From NCBI GenBank assembly GCA_963834855.1, contig CAWIDH010000017.1, positions 124,001 to 188,000 on the forward strand: 64,000 bases of DNA, given 5' to 3'. The notes under the pieces were generated by a model that saw nothing but the letters and a program-made list of their open reading frames with translations, was not told the DNA's origin and made no database searches. Source of the DNA: DATJKD01 sp963834855. Its GTDB lineage: Bacteria; Pseudomonadota; Gammaproteobacteria; Steroidobacterales; Steroidobacteraceae. A program made the translations under genes and the position numbers. Positions 29,447 through 40,835 of this stretch are shown piece by piece. Numbering within the stretch: position 1 is the stretch's first letter; each line of letters begins with the position of its first letter.

Positions 29447-31948
29447 TCAGTCGACTGCGCGAGGCAGGTGCCGGGCCAGAGCCTGCGCCAGCGTCGCCGG
29501 GTCGATGGGCTTGTTCAGCAGGTCCCGGACGCCGGCGTGTTCCAGGTCGCGCTCCTGAAGGTCGTCGCTGTACCCGGTGTACAGGATGACCGGCAGCTCG
29601 GGTCGGATGGCGTGCAGCGCACACGCCAGTTCGAGCCCGGTCATGCGTGGCATCGACTGGTCGGTGATGACGAGGTCGTATCGCTGCGGGTTCCGCTCGA
29701 GAAGCTCGATCGCTTCCTGCGGGCGCAGGACCGAGGCGGCTTCGAGCCCCCACCCGTCGAGCAGCTCGCGCATGAACGCGCCGACGGACGCCTCGTCGTC
29801 GACGACGAGCACCGAACCACGCAAGGCGCCGGGCTTCGCGCCTGGCGTGTGGCCGCCCGCCGGCGCCGCCGATGCGACCGCGGCATCCGGCAGGGCAGGA
29901 AACAGGACGTGGAAGCCTGTGCCCGCGCCCGGTGCGCTGTCGACCAGCACGTGACCGCCATGCTCGTGCACGATGCCGTGCACGATCGCGAGGCCCATGC
30001 CCGATCCCTTGCGCGCTTCCTTGGTCGAGAAGAAGGGCTCGAAGATTCGTTCGGCGACCTCACGCGTCATTCCCGGACCCTCGTCCGCGACGGTGACCTC
30101 CACGTACTCGCCGCAGACCTCGCGCCGGCAGGAGGTGCAGACGGCGGCGTCGAGACTGCGCGCGCGCACGCTTATGCGCAGCGTCCCCGTGCCTTCCAGC
30201 GCGTCGCGCGCGTTGATGCAGAGGTTGAGAAGGACCTGCTCGAGCTGCAGCGGGTCGAGGCTTGCCGCTGGGCACCCGGGATCGACGTCGGCAGCGATTT
30301 CCATCTCCCGCGGCAGGGAGGATCGCAGCAGGGGCAGCGACTCGCGGACCAGCGATGCCACCGACACCGGGCGCGGAGCGCCCCGCTGGCCGCGGCTGAA
30401 CATCAGCATCTGCTGGATCAGGTCCCGCGCCCGCTCGCACGAACGGTGCGCCTGCTGGAGGTAGCCGGCCAGTCGCCCGTCGCCGGTCCCGGACTGCCTC
30501 TCGGTCGCAAGCACGATGTAACCCATGATGCTCGTGAGCAGGTTGTTGAAGTCGTGCGCGATGCCGCCCGTGAGCTGCCCGATCGCCTCCATCTTCTGCG
30601 CCTGGCGGAGCTGGCCTTCGAGCCGCACGCGGCGGGCCTCGGCGTCCTTGCGTTCCGTGACTTCCTGGACGAACGCGAGGACACGCGGCCTGCCGCAGAT
30701 CTGCGCGCTCTTGAGGCACACCTCGTCCCAGTGCAGGCTGCCGTCCTTGTTGCGGCGGTGCCATTCGAAGCGCACGACGCCCTCGCGCCGCGCGCGATCG
30801 ATCATCGCCGCGGCGAGCGTCCCGTCGTAGGGCGGCACGCCCGAGCCGAGCTCGGCGGGCGTGAGCTGCATGATCTCCGCAGGCGTGTACCCGTACGCGC
30901 GGCAGGCCGCCGAATTGACGTCGACGATCGCGCCCGTGTCCCAGTCGTGAACGAAGATCGCGTCTTCGCTCGCCTCGAAGATCGCCCTGTAGCTCGCCTC
31001 CGATTCAAGCAGCGCCGCCTTCGCCTCGCTGCGCTCGAGTTCTGCCGCGGCGCGGACCGCGAAGATCTTCAGCACGGACTCGATGAACTCCGGGCGCTCC
31101 AGCGGCCGCCGGGCGATGATCGAGATGAGTCCGAGCGGCTTGCCGTGCGAATCTGTGAGCGGATAACCGGCGTAGCTCTCCAGCCTCTGCTCACGGATGA
31201 GAAAATCCATCGGGAACGTGTCCGTGAGCCGCGACGGGTAGATGCGGAACTCGCGGGCGACGACCGTTTCGCAAGGCGAGTCCGCGAGCGGATACGAGAA
31301 GTTCTCACGTACCGCGGCGTTCAAGTAGAGCGCCCGCATCGAAAGCTGCCCGGGGTCAGACGGTGACGGCGTCGCGACGAACGCGCCGTCGACGTCGAGG
31401 ATCTCCGCGAGGTATCGCACGAGCTCGCGGAACAGCGACTCGTCCTCGGCGCTCGAGACGGCGAACGCCGCGGTGCGGAGCGCCTCCTCGACACGCTTGC
31501 GTTCGGTGATGTCGGTCGCCATCCCGCACACGGCGTAGGCGTGTCCGTCGGCATCGAGGAGTGGAAACTTCGAGGTGAGAAACGTCCGGCCCTCAGGCCC
31601 GAGCTGCGCAGACTCCTCGAACGCAAGCGAACGCCCCTCGTTCAGCACGCGCAGGTCGTTGTGGCGCAGGCGTGCCGCCACGTCCGATGGAAAGATCTCG
31701 AAATCCGTGCGACCGATGACGGCTTCGGCCGGGTGGCCGGCGACCCGCTCGAACTCACGGTTCACGAACAGGTAGCGCCCGTCCCGGTCCTTGGCGAAGA
31801 CCACGGACGACGCGTTGTCGAGGATCTGCTGCAGCCGTGCCTGGGTCTCCTCGAGCGCCCGCTGCGTCGAGTGCAGCACGCCCCCGTCGAGCGCGTCACC
31901 GTCCCGGCACTCGTCCCGGGAAACCGTCATGCGCCGGGCGTCCTGCAT
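29447..31948 (-). CDS. Hybrid PAS sensor histidine kinase with C-terminal receiver
   Basis: The 833-residue protein has no transmembrane segment that I can see. Domain order: PAS (residues about 28-150, ASSVVFAKDRDGRYLFVNREFERVAG-like start), a GAF-like region (about 165-305), a second PAS (about 315-435), HisKA with GGIAHDFNNLLTSIMGYIV (His about 455), an HATPase domain with N-box INARDAL and DEGPGM, GSGMGLAIVHGIV, then a receiver (VLVVDDEASVGAFM, Asp in DLVITDQSMP). The HDFNN motif and attached receiver are typical of FixL/ATP-domain hybrids. The OmpR-type regulator 84 bases upstream, in the same direction, is the likely partner. The signal is unknown. Confidence 0.92.
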   Translation of the reverse strand: MQDARRMTVSRDECRDGDALDGGVLHSTQRALEETQARLQQILDNASSVVFAKDRDGRYLFVNREFERVAGHPAEAVIGRTDFEIFPSDVAARLRHNDLRVLNEGRSLAFEESAQLGPEGRTFLTSKFPLLDADGHAYAVCGMATDITERKRVEEALRTAAFAVSSAEDESLFRELVRYLAEILDVDGAFVATPSPSDPGQLSMRALYLNAAVRENFSYPLADSPCETVVAREFRIYPSRLTDTFPMDFLIREQRLESYAGYPLTDSHGKPLGLISIIARRPLERPEFIESVLKIFAVRAAAELERSEAKAALLESEASYRAIFEASEDAIFVHDWDTGAIVDVNSAACRAYGYTPAEIMQLTPAELGSGVPPYDGTLAAAMIDRARREGVVRFEWHRRNKDGSLHWDEVCLKSAQICGRPRVLAFVQEVTERKDAEARRVRLEGQLRQAQKMEAIGQLTGGIAHDFNNLLTSIMGYIVLATERQSGTGDGRLAGYLQQAHRSCERARDLIQQMLMFSRGQRGAPRPVSVASLVRESLPLLRSSLPREMEIAADVDPGCPAASLDPLQLEQVLLNLCINARDALEGTGTLRISVRARSLDAAVCTSCRREVCGEYVEVTVADEGPGMTREVAERIFEPFFSTKEARKGSGMGLAIVHGIVHEHGGHVLVDSAPGAGTGFHVLFPALPDAAVASAAPAGGHTPGAKPGALRGSVLVVDDEASVGAFMRELLDGWGLEAASVLRPQEAIELLERNPQRYDLVITDQSMPRMTGLELACALHAIRPELPVILYTGYSDDLQERDLEHAGVRDLLNKPIDPATLAQALARHLPRAVD

Positions 31949-32032
31949 CGCATGCGCCGCAGTATAGGCAGCCGGGCGGAGCGCGCGGTCAACTGTTACT
32001 CGGCTGAAACACGCCGGTTCCGACGCGACCGC

Positions 32033-32752
32033 TCAGCCCGCCGCCGGCACGAACATGTAGCCGACGTTGCGCACGGTGCGGATCACCTGGGGCCGCTCGG
32101 GGTCCTGCTCGATCTTGCGCCGCAGCCTCGCAATGCGGATGTCGATCGACCGGTCGTAGGGCTCCCATTCGCGGTCATGCGTGAGCGTCAGGATGCGATC
32201 ACGCGACAGGGCCTTGCCCGGGTTCTCCGCGAAGACCTTGAGCAGGTCGAACTCCATGCTCGTGATCGGTATCTCGAGGCCGCCGGCATCGAACAGCTGG
32301 TGCGCGGCGAGATCGAGCTGACAGCTTCCGAAGCGCATGCGTCGACCCGCGTCGCCCTGCGGCGCGCCAGCGGCGGGCCTGGCCTGCATGCGTCGCATCA
32401 CGCTCTTGACCCGCGCAAGCAGCTCGCGCGGGTCGAAGGGCTTCGCCACGTAGTCGTCCGCGCCGACTTCGAGACCCACGATGCGGTCCACGACACCGCC
32501 GGCGCCGGTGACCATGATGATGCCGACGTCGTATCGCTCGCGGAGATACCGGGCGAGCGTCAGCCCGTCCTCGCCGGGCAGCCTGAGGTCGAGCAGGACG
32601 ACGTCCGGCGGTTCGCGCTCGAGCTCGGCGCGCATCGCGGTGCCATCCTCCGCCTGCAGCGTGCGATAGCCGTGTGTCGCCAGGTACTCCGCGAGCATCT
32701 CCCGCGCGGATCGATCGTCGTCGACGATCAGCACACTCCCGGCCCGCGACAT
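32033..32752 (-). CDS. OmpR-family response regulator
   Basis: The 239-residue protein has a receiver domain (VLIVDDDRSARE, phosphoryl Asp in VVLLDLRLPGEDG, Lys in DDYVAKPFD) and a C-terminal winged helix ending DRSIDIRIARLRRKIE.....RTVRNVGYMF. It is the first gene of a two-gene unit with the hybrid kinase. It is divergent from the diiron-protein gene at 32950, and the shared 197-base space holds GTTACA direct repeats that fit an OmpR-type operator. Control of the divergent gene is inferred from this arrangement. Confidence 0.93.
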   Translation of the reverse strand: MSRAGSVLIVDDDRSAREMLAEYLATHGYRTLQAEDGTAMRAELEREPPDVVLLDLRLPGEDGLTLARYLRERYDVGIIMVTGAGGVVDRIVGLEVGADDYVAKPFDPRELLARVKSVMRRMQARPAAGAPQGDAGRRMRFGSCQLDLAAHQLFDAGGLEIPITSMEFDLLKVFAENPGKALSRDRILTLTHDREWEPYDRSIDIRIARLRRKIEQDPERPQVIRTVRNVGYMFVPAAG

Positions 32753-32828
32753 TGCATGCCCCCCGGCATTGCCTCGTTCCGCCGATTATACCGGGAGCAG
32801 GCAACAGGCCCGCGCACGCCGGGTCCGG

Positions 32829-32845
32829 CGTTACACGCCGTTACA
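32829..32845. promoter_or_regulatory. Direct repeat CGTTACA-N3-CGTTACA, candidate OmpR-type operator
   Basis: Two copies of CGTTACA begin at 32829 and 32839, one helical turn apart, with a third partial copy (CGTTACC) at 32871. OmpR-family regulators bind tandem half-sites spaced by 10-11 bp. The site is about 105 bp upstream of the diiron-protein start and about 77 bp from the regulator start. Confidence 0.45.
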
Positions 32846-32949
32846 AAACAAGACACCGCGGAAATCCTGCCGTTACCGGGCGCGGCTAGCGTGGACGACA
32901 GGCTGAACCACCCGGCGTCCAGCGCCGAACGAACACTGGGAGATGTCAA

Positions 32950-33930
32950 ATGCAAGCTGCAATGCTCAAGCCCGAAGAAGCCACCGTTGACGACCGCGGG
33001 GGCGCACCGGCCGCCGAAACGGCCCGATATGCGCGGGCCATCAAGGCGTCGAAGCGGGTCCGCTGGGACATCGACGCCGACGTGATCCGCGGGCGCCAGT
33101 TCGACTTCACGCAGAAGTTCCTGCCCGACGGGCTGTCGATGGTCGAATCGATCGACTTCCTGGACGAGGGCGAGCGACGGAGCCTGAGCCAGGTTCAGGG
33201 CCGCACCTACGCCTACGTATTCGGGCTCGTTGAGCGATTCATAGGCGCCAAGGTGCTCCAGCTGTCCGGGCAGCACTGGCTGGGCGACCAGGTTGCGCTC
33301 GAGGCGCTGGTCCGTTTCAGCGACGAGGAGCTGAAGCACCAGGAGCTGTTCCGGCGCATCGAGGCGATGATCGGCGCGGGCATGCCGGCGGGATACGCGC
33401 AGGTCGCCGATGCGAACGACGTCGCGCGGTCCGTGCTGGCCGCGAGCAACTGGTCCGTGCTGGCGCTGACCTGCAGCATCGAACTTTTCACGCAGGCGCA
33501 TTACCAGCAAAGCATCGAGCCGGACACGAACCTGTCGCCCCTGTGGAAGGACGTGTTCAGGTTCCACTGGATGGAGGAAGTGCAGCACGCGATGCTCGAC
33601 GAGCTCGAGTGGGTGCGGGAGGACCGCCGCCTCACGCCGGCCCAGAAGGACCGAGCGGTCGACGACCTGATCGCGCTGGTGGCCGCCGTCGACGGGATCC
33701 TGCAGGCGCAGGCGACGGCCGACACGGGGTACTTTGCGCGCATCGCCGCGCGCTCGTTCAGCCCCGCGCAGACCGCGGCGATCCGCTCGACGGTCCTTCG
33801 GGCGTATCGCTGGCAGTACATCGTCTCGGGTGTGCAGCACCCGCACTTCGGCAGGCTGCTCACCGCGATGACGACCGAGTCGCAGATGCAGCGTATCCAG
33901 TCGGCGCTCGCACCCATCGTCAACGGCTGA
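32950..33930 (+). CDS. AurF-like diiron protein
   Basis: The 326-residue helical protein starts at ATG 32950 after GGGAGA. Its metal-binding pattern resembles the AurF/p-aminobenzoate N-oxygenase family: an early glutamate (LVERFIG), EExxH as DEELKH, a lone glutamate in CSIELF, and HxxxExxH as HWMEEVQH. All residues expected for a carboxylate- and histidine-bridged diiron site are therefore present. Characterised AurF-type enzymes oxidise aryl amines; the substrate here is unknown, and no biosynthetic cluster surrounds it. It is the first of a probable + strand group with a 40-residue membrane peptide and lies opposite a two-component regulator, so regulated expression is likely. Confidence 0.72.
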   Translation: MQAAMLKPEEATVDDRGGAPAAETARYARAIKASKRVRWDIDADVIRGRQFDFTQKFLPDGLSMVESIDFLDEGERRSLSQVQGRTYAYVFGLVERFIGAKVLQLSGQHWLGDQVALEALVRFSDEELKHQELFRRIEAMIGAGMPAGYAQVADANDVARSVLAASNWSVLALTCSIELFTQAHYQQSIEPDTNLSPLWKDVFRFHWMEEVQHAMLDELEWVREDRRLTPAQKDRAVDDLIALVAAVDGILQAQATADTGYFARIAARSFSPAQTAAIRSTVLRAYRWQYIVSGVQHPHFGRLLTAMTTESQMQRIQSALAPIVNG

Positions 33931-33962
33931 CGTCGAGATCCGGGAGCAATTCGGAGCAGGTC

Positions 33963-34085
33963 ATGAAGAGCAGATCATCATTCAGCAGCTACGCTGCCTG
34001 CCTCGTCGGCGGACTCGTGGCGGTCGTCGTGATGGCGGCAATGGCGCTGCTGCATGCCGTGTCGAGAATGCAGCTCGTGACATGA
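33963..34085 (+). CDS. Small single-span membrane protein
   Basis: This 40-codon frame starts at ATG 33963, 32 bases after the diiron-protein stop, with a GGAGCAGG ribosome site. The product (MKSRSSFSSYAACLVGGLVA...) has a short basic N-terminus and one hydrophobic helix of about 20 residues. I recognise no family. The good ribosome site, high G+C at third positions and spacing support it as a real co-transcribed small protein. Confidence 0.6.
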   Translation: MKSRSSFSSYAACLVGGLVAVVVMAAMALLHAVSRMQLVT

Positions 34086-34093
34086 GCGCGTGA

Positions 34094-34118
34094 CGGGGCG
34101 GGGCGGGACCCCGCCCCG
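34094..34118. terminator. Strong GC hairpin after the small membrane ORF
   Basis: Ten-base perfect arms CGGGGCGGGG and CCCCGCCCCG flank a five-base loop. No T-run follows, so it may be a transcript-stabilising or pausing structure rather than a classic intrinsic terminator. It separates the diiron-protein group from the gene at 34135. Confidence 0.5.
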
Positions 34119-34134
34119 CTGCTAGCATACGGGC

Positions 34135-34716
34135 ATGATCCCGCAGTGGTTCACGCTCGCATACACCGTGTTCGTGCTGATCGTGGTCGCCATCTGGCTG
34201 CGATACTACGGCTGGCGCAACCTGCTCTGGTTCTCGGACATCGCCTTGATCGGGGCCGTCCCCGCCCTCTGGCTAAGGGACGCAAGGATCGCGAGCGTGC
34301 TGGCGGTCGCGGTGTTGCTGCCCGAGATGCTCTGGAACGTCGACCTGGCCGGCCGGCTGCTGCTCGGACGGCGGATAAGCGGGCTCACGGACTACATGTT
34401 CGAGAAGGACCGTCCGCTGATCCTGCGGCGATTGTCCCTCTTTCACGTCCCGCTGCCGCTCGTGCTCCTGTGGCTGCTCGCGGCCTACGGATACGCGGAG
34501 CGGATCGCCCTGCCGGGCGCAATCATGCTCGCGGCGCTCGTGCTGCCATTGAGCCGCGCCGTGAGCAGCCCCGAGAAGAACATCAACTGGGCCTGGGGTC
34601 TGGGCCCGGTCCAGAGCCGGCTTGCGGCGCCTGCTTACATCGCATTGCTCTTCCTGGGCTTCGTGGTGCTGGTGTTCGTCCCGACGCACGCGATCCTGCG
34701 CAACACCTTCGATTGA
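34135..34716 (+). CDS. Integral membrane protein, unknown function
   Basis: The 193-residue product is mostly hydrophobic, with about five or six transmembrane segments (first at residues about 6-24, last at about 165-185) and a central loop containing SGLTDYMFEKDRPLILRRLSLFH. A conserved-looking stretch, SSPEKNINWAWGLG, precedes the last span. I do not know a function for it. It starts at ATG 34135 just after the strong hairpin, so it may have its own promoter. No signal for secretion beyond the first helix is evident. Confidence 0.75.
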   Translation: MIPQWFTLAYTVFVLIVVAIWLRYYGWRNLLWFSDIALIGAVPALWLRDARIASVLAVAVLLPEMLWNVDLAGRLLLGRRISGLTDYMFEKDRPLILRRLSLFHVPLPLVLLWLLAAYGYAERIALPGAIMLAALVLPLSRAVSSPEKNINWAWGLGPVQSRLAAPAYIALLFLGFVVLVFVPTHAILRNTFD

Positions 34717-34755
34717 TCCGGGGTTGCGCTCGCCCGCCCCGGCTCTGTTAAGATT

Positions 34756-34865
34756 GCCCCAGCATCAAGAACGGGGCATGGGCCCCGGCCAACCTGCCTT
34801 CCCGGGCAAGGTGGCGAGCGCCGCGAGGCGCGATGCGGCCGGCCGGCAACGAAACGGGTGCAAAC
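34756..34865 (+). ncRNA. Structured 5' leader candidate upstream of the gene at 34866
   Basis: Three stems can be drawn: GCCCC (34756) with GGGGC (34773); CCAACCTGCC (34789) with GGGCAAGGTGG (34804), allowing one bulge; and GCGCC-GCGA-GGCGC (34818-34831), a perfect stem with a GNRA-type loop. GGGGC (34773) could instead pair with GCCCC at 34782. I cannot match this to a known riboswitch class. A weak -10-like TAAGAT lies at 34749-34754. Confidence 0.35.
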
Positions 34866-35426
34866 ATGAATGCGGTTGTGATCGATCTGAATCATGGCGG
34901 CGCCGTCGCGCCGTCTCGATCGGGCCAGGCGGAACCCCGCGCAGCCGTCGCTGCGTGGACGCCGCTCTCCGTGCAGCTGATCGACTACTGGCGCGAGCAG
35001 CTCGCGCGACCGGTCGCCGAGCGCCGGCGGGAACTCGACGTCGTCCTTGCGCGCATCCGGTCGGGGTTCGCCGCGGGCTCGGCGCTCCTGCCGTTCGCGC
35101 TCGGGGACACCGACCGGGAAATCGTCTTTCGCGCCACGGTCGCGTACGTCGGCGGGCCTTCGGCACACGACGCGAACTCGCCCGCAGCAGCCGAGGATGC
35201 GGTCGAATGGGTGCGCCGGGGGCTGGCACTCAATCGTGCTGCGGTGTTCGCCGCGCTGCTTTCGCTCGGCGACGAGCGCGTGATCGAGCAGTTGCAGCCG
35301 CTGCGGCTCGTGCTTTCCGACGCCGAAATCGATGCCGTGCGGGCAGGATTGGACACCGAGCTGCCCGCGCCCGCGCGGGAGTTCATGCACTCATGGAACG
35401 AGCTGCGCGGATTCCCGTTGCGCTGA
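34866..35426 (+). CDS. Conserved-looking hypothetical protein, soluble
   Basis: The frame from ATG 34866 gives 186 residues. The N-terminal 30 residues are low complexity; the rest is predicted helical (SVQLIDYWREQLARPVAERRRELD, then LPFALGDTDREIVFRATVAYVG). No signal peptide, membrane span, cysteine pair or catalytic motif stands out, and I do not recognise a family. The ribosome site is weak. An in-frame ATG 33 bases upstream (34833) is possible but would fall in the structured leader. Its stop faces the amidohydrolase stop 20 bases away. Confidence 0.7.
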   Translation: MNAVVIDLNHGGAVAPSRSGQAEPRAAVAAWTPLSVQLIDYWREQLARPVAERRRELDVVLARIRSGFAAGSALLPFALGDTDREIVFRATVAYVGGPSAHDANSPAAAEDAVEWVRRGLALNRAAVFAALLSLGDERVIEQLQPLRLVLSDAEIDAVRAGLDTELPAPAREFMHSWNELRGFPLR

Positions 35427-35445
35427 CCGGATTCGCGTCACCTGC

Positions 35446-38697
<3,252 letters not shown>

Positions 38698-38726
38698 ACC
38701 GGAGGCGGAGCGAGACGCCAGCGCGG

Positions 38727-40835
38727 TCAATTCATCAGGCGCCGGGCCAGGTACGTGAACTCGAGCGCCTGGCGCTTGGCGCGCTCGCGCAGATTCGCCG
38801 CAGCGGAGTGTCCGCCGTCGATGTTCTCGTAGTAGAGATAGGGCATGCCGAGCTCCTCCATCCTGGCGGCGAACTTTCGGGCATGACCGGGATGGACGCG
38901 ATCGTCCTTCGTCGAGGTGACGAAGAACGGCATCGGGAAATCGCCGCGCTTCCTGAGGTTGTGATACGGGGAGAGACGCTCGAGCCACGCGCGCTCCTCG
39001 GGTACGTCGGGCGAGCCGTACTCGTCGACCCACGAAGCGCCCGCGAGCAAGTGGTGGTAGCGCAGCATGTCGAGGAGTGGAACCTGCACGACTACTGCGC
39101 CGAACAGCTCCGGTCGCTGCGTGAGCATCGCTCCCATCAGGAGCCCGCCGTTCGACCCGCCCTGAATGCCAAGACGGGGAGGCGAGGTGATGCGGCGCCG
39201 GACGAGGTCTTCCGCGACGGCGATGAAATCGTCGTAGATCACCTGCCGGTGTGTCTTCAGCCCCGCCTGATGCCACCCGGGGCCGAACTCGCCGCCCCCG
39301 CGGATGTTGGCGAGGACGTAGACCCCACCCTGTTCGAGCCACAGCTGGCCCACTGCCGCCGAGTAGGTCGGCAACATCGACACCTGGAAGCCGCCGTACC
39401 CGTACAGGAGCGTCGGTGCCGTGCCGTCCGGGGTGAAGTCCTTCGCATGAACGACGAAGTACGGTATCCGGGTGCCGTCGCGCGAGCCCGCCTCGAACTG
39501 CTCGACGACGTAGCGACTACCGTCGAATTTAGCCGGCAGGCTCTTGATCGCCTCGGCACGATTCGCCCCGACCTCGAGCGCGTAGAGGGTCGTGGGCTGC
39601 AGGAAATCCTCGTACTTCACGAACGCCGTGTCGTCCGCGGGGTCGGCGGTTGCCAGCGTTACCGAGCCGCTCTCCGGCAATGGCACGCGTTGGCTCGTCC
39701 AGCGGCCGTCACCGAAGGTGAAGCGCAGCACGCGCCCCCGGACGTTGGAGTAACTGGCAACCAGCAGGCCCGAACGGGTTGCGGCAACCTGCTCGATCGA
39801 CTCGCGCGGACCCGGCTCGAGTACCGGGCGTACGGCGGGCGCGGCGCGCGCGAGATCCGCGACGGGCACGGACAGGAGCGTGCCGCTCTTCCACTGGCGA
39901 CCGGGAAGCGCCCAGTCCTGCTCGATGGTGAAGACCAGCTCCCCGCGATGCACGGCACGGAGCGTCGCCTTTGCGGGCACGTTGATGCGCTCGGGCGCGC
40001 CGCGCACAGGAAGTACGAAATAGCTCGCGGTGAAGAAGGTATCCGCCTCGGCGATGCCGAGGAGCCGCTCGCCATCGCCTTCGAGACTGAGTGGAAACAC
40101 CCCGACGTCCTGCACCTGGCCACGATGCACTTCCTGCGCCGATGACAGAGGCTGGCCGCGTTTCCATTCCTTGACGATGAAGGGGTAACCGGACGTGGTG
40201 AGCGACTCTCCACCCCAGTCGGTTGCCACGATGAGCGTGTCGGCGTCCTTCCACTCCACGGCGGACTTCGCCTCGGGCAGGACGAAACCGCCGTCTACGA
40301 AGCCGCGCGCTTCCACGTCGAACTCGCGGTAGACGCTCGCATCCTTGCCCCCGTCTGAGAGCTCGATGAGGCACTGCCGTCCCTGCGGTGGCAGGCAGAT
40401 CACGCCCTTGAAAACCCAGTTGGCGTCCTCCCGCTTCGCGAGCGCATCGACGTCGAGCAGCGGCTCCCAGTCGGGCGCAGGTTTGCGGTAGGAATCGAGC
40501 CGCGCGCGCCGCCACAGGCCGCGCACGTTCACGTCGTCCTGCCAGAAGTTGTAGACCCAACCGTTGCGCAGCGTGCCCAGGGGAATGCGGCTCTTGTCCT
40601 CGGCTATCGCGAGCGCGGCCCGATGGAAGCGGTCGTACCGCGGATCCCGCGTGAGCTCGCCGAGCGAGCGCTCGTTCTGCGCCCGCACCCAGCTCAGCGC
40701 GCGCTCGCCCTCGATCTCCTCGAGCCAGAGATACGGGTCGGCGGAGGACTGCGTGGTCGACATGGCTGGAGCTGCTGGAAGCGATGCAATGAAGGTCAGG
40801 ACCAGGAGGGCGCGGATTCTCATGCAGGGGATCAC
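38727..40835 (-). CDS. Prolyl oligopeptidase family serine peptidase (S9A), exported
   Basis: The 702-residue protein has a signal peptide (RIRALLVLTFIASLPAAPAM) and the two-domain S9 layout: a propeller (residues about 60-430) and a C-terminal alpha/beta-hydrolase. Catalytic elements are the nucleophile GGSNGG, the aspartate in TSTKDDRVHP, and the histidine in NIDGGHSAA. Such peptidases cleave after proline in short peptides. GTG 40835 overlaps the transglycosylase stop (GTGA); the ATG at 40823 is an alternative. Gene order Slt, S9 peptidase, amidohydrolase suggests stepwise periplasmic turnover of wall or peptide material, an inference from position. Confidence 0.93.
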   Translation of the reverse strand: MIPCMRIRALLVLTFIASLPAAPAMSTTQSSADPYLWLEEIEGERALSWVRAQNERSLGELTRDPRYDRFHRAALAIAEDKSRIPLGTLRNGWVYNFWQDDVNVRGLWRRARLDSYRKPAPDWEPLLDVDALAKREDANWVFKGVICLPPQGRQCLIELSDGGKDASVYREFDVEARGFVDGGFVLPEAKSAVEWKDADTLIVATDWGGESLTTSGYPFIVKEWKRGQPLSSAQEVHRGQVQDVGVFPLSLEGDGERLLGIAEADTFFTASYFVLPVRGAPERINVPAKATLRAVHRGELVFTIEQDWALPGRQWKSGTLLSVPVADLARAAPAVRPVLEPGPRESIEQVAATRSGLLVASYSNVRGRVLRFTFGDGRWTSQRVPLPESGSVTLATADPADDTAFVKYEDFLQPTTLYALEVGANRAEAIKSLPAKFDGSRYVVEQFEAGSRDGTRIPYFVVHAKDFTPDGTAPTLLYGYGGFQVSMLPTYSAAVGQLWLEQGGVYVLANIRGGGEFGPGWHQAGLKTHRQVIYDDFIAVAEDLVRRRITSPPRLGIQGGSNGGLLMGAMLTQRPELFGAVVVQVPLLDMLRYHHLLAGASWVDEYGSPDVPEERAWLERLSPYHNLRKRGDFPMPFFVTSTKDDRVHPGHARKFAARMEELGMPYLYYENIDGGHSAAANLRERAKRQALEFTYLARRLMN

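Noticed and set aside
28163..31366. Very long open frame on the + strand (over 1000 codons)
   Set aside because: It is antisense to zwf and the hybrid kinase, whose motifs are complete on the other strand. High G+C removes stop codons from the opposite frame, and its translation is rich in Arg, Val, Asp and His without domain motifs.
34094..34118. Hairpin as a standard intrinsic terminator
   Set aside because: The 10-bp stem is strong but lacks the following T-run, so I list it only as a structure with possible terminating effect.
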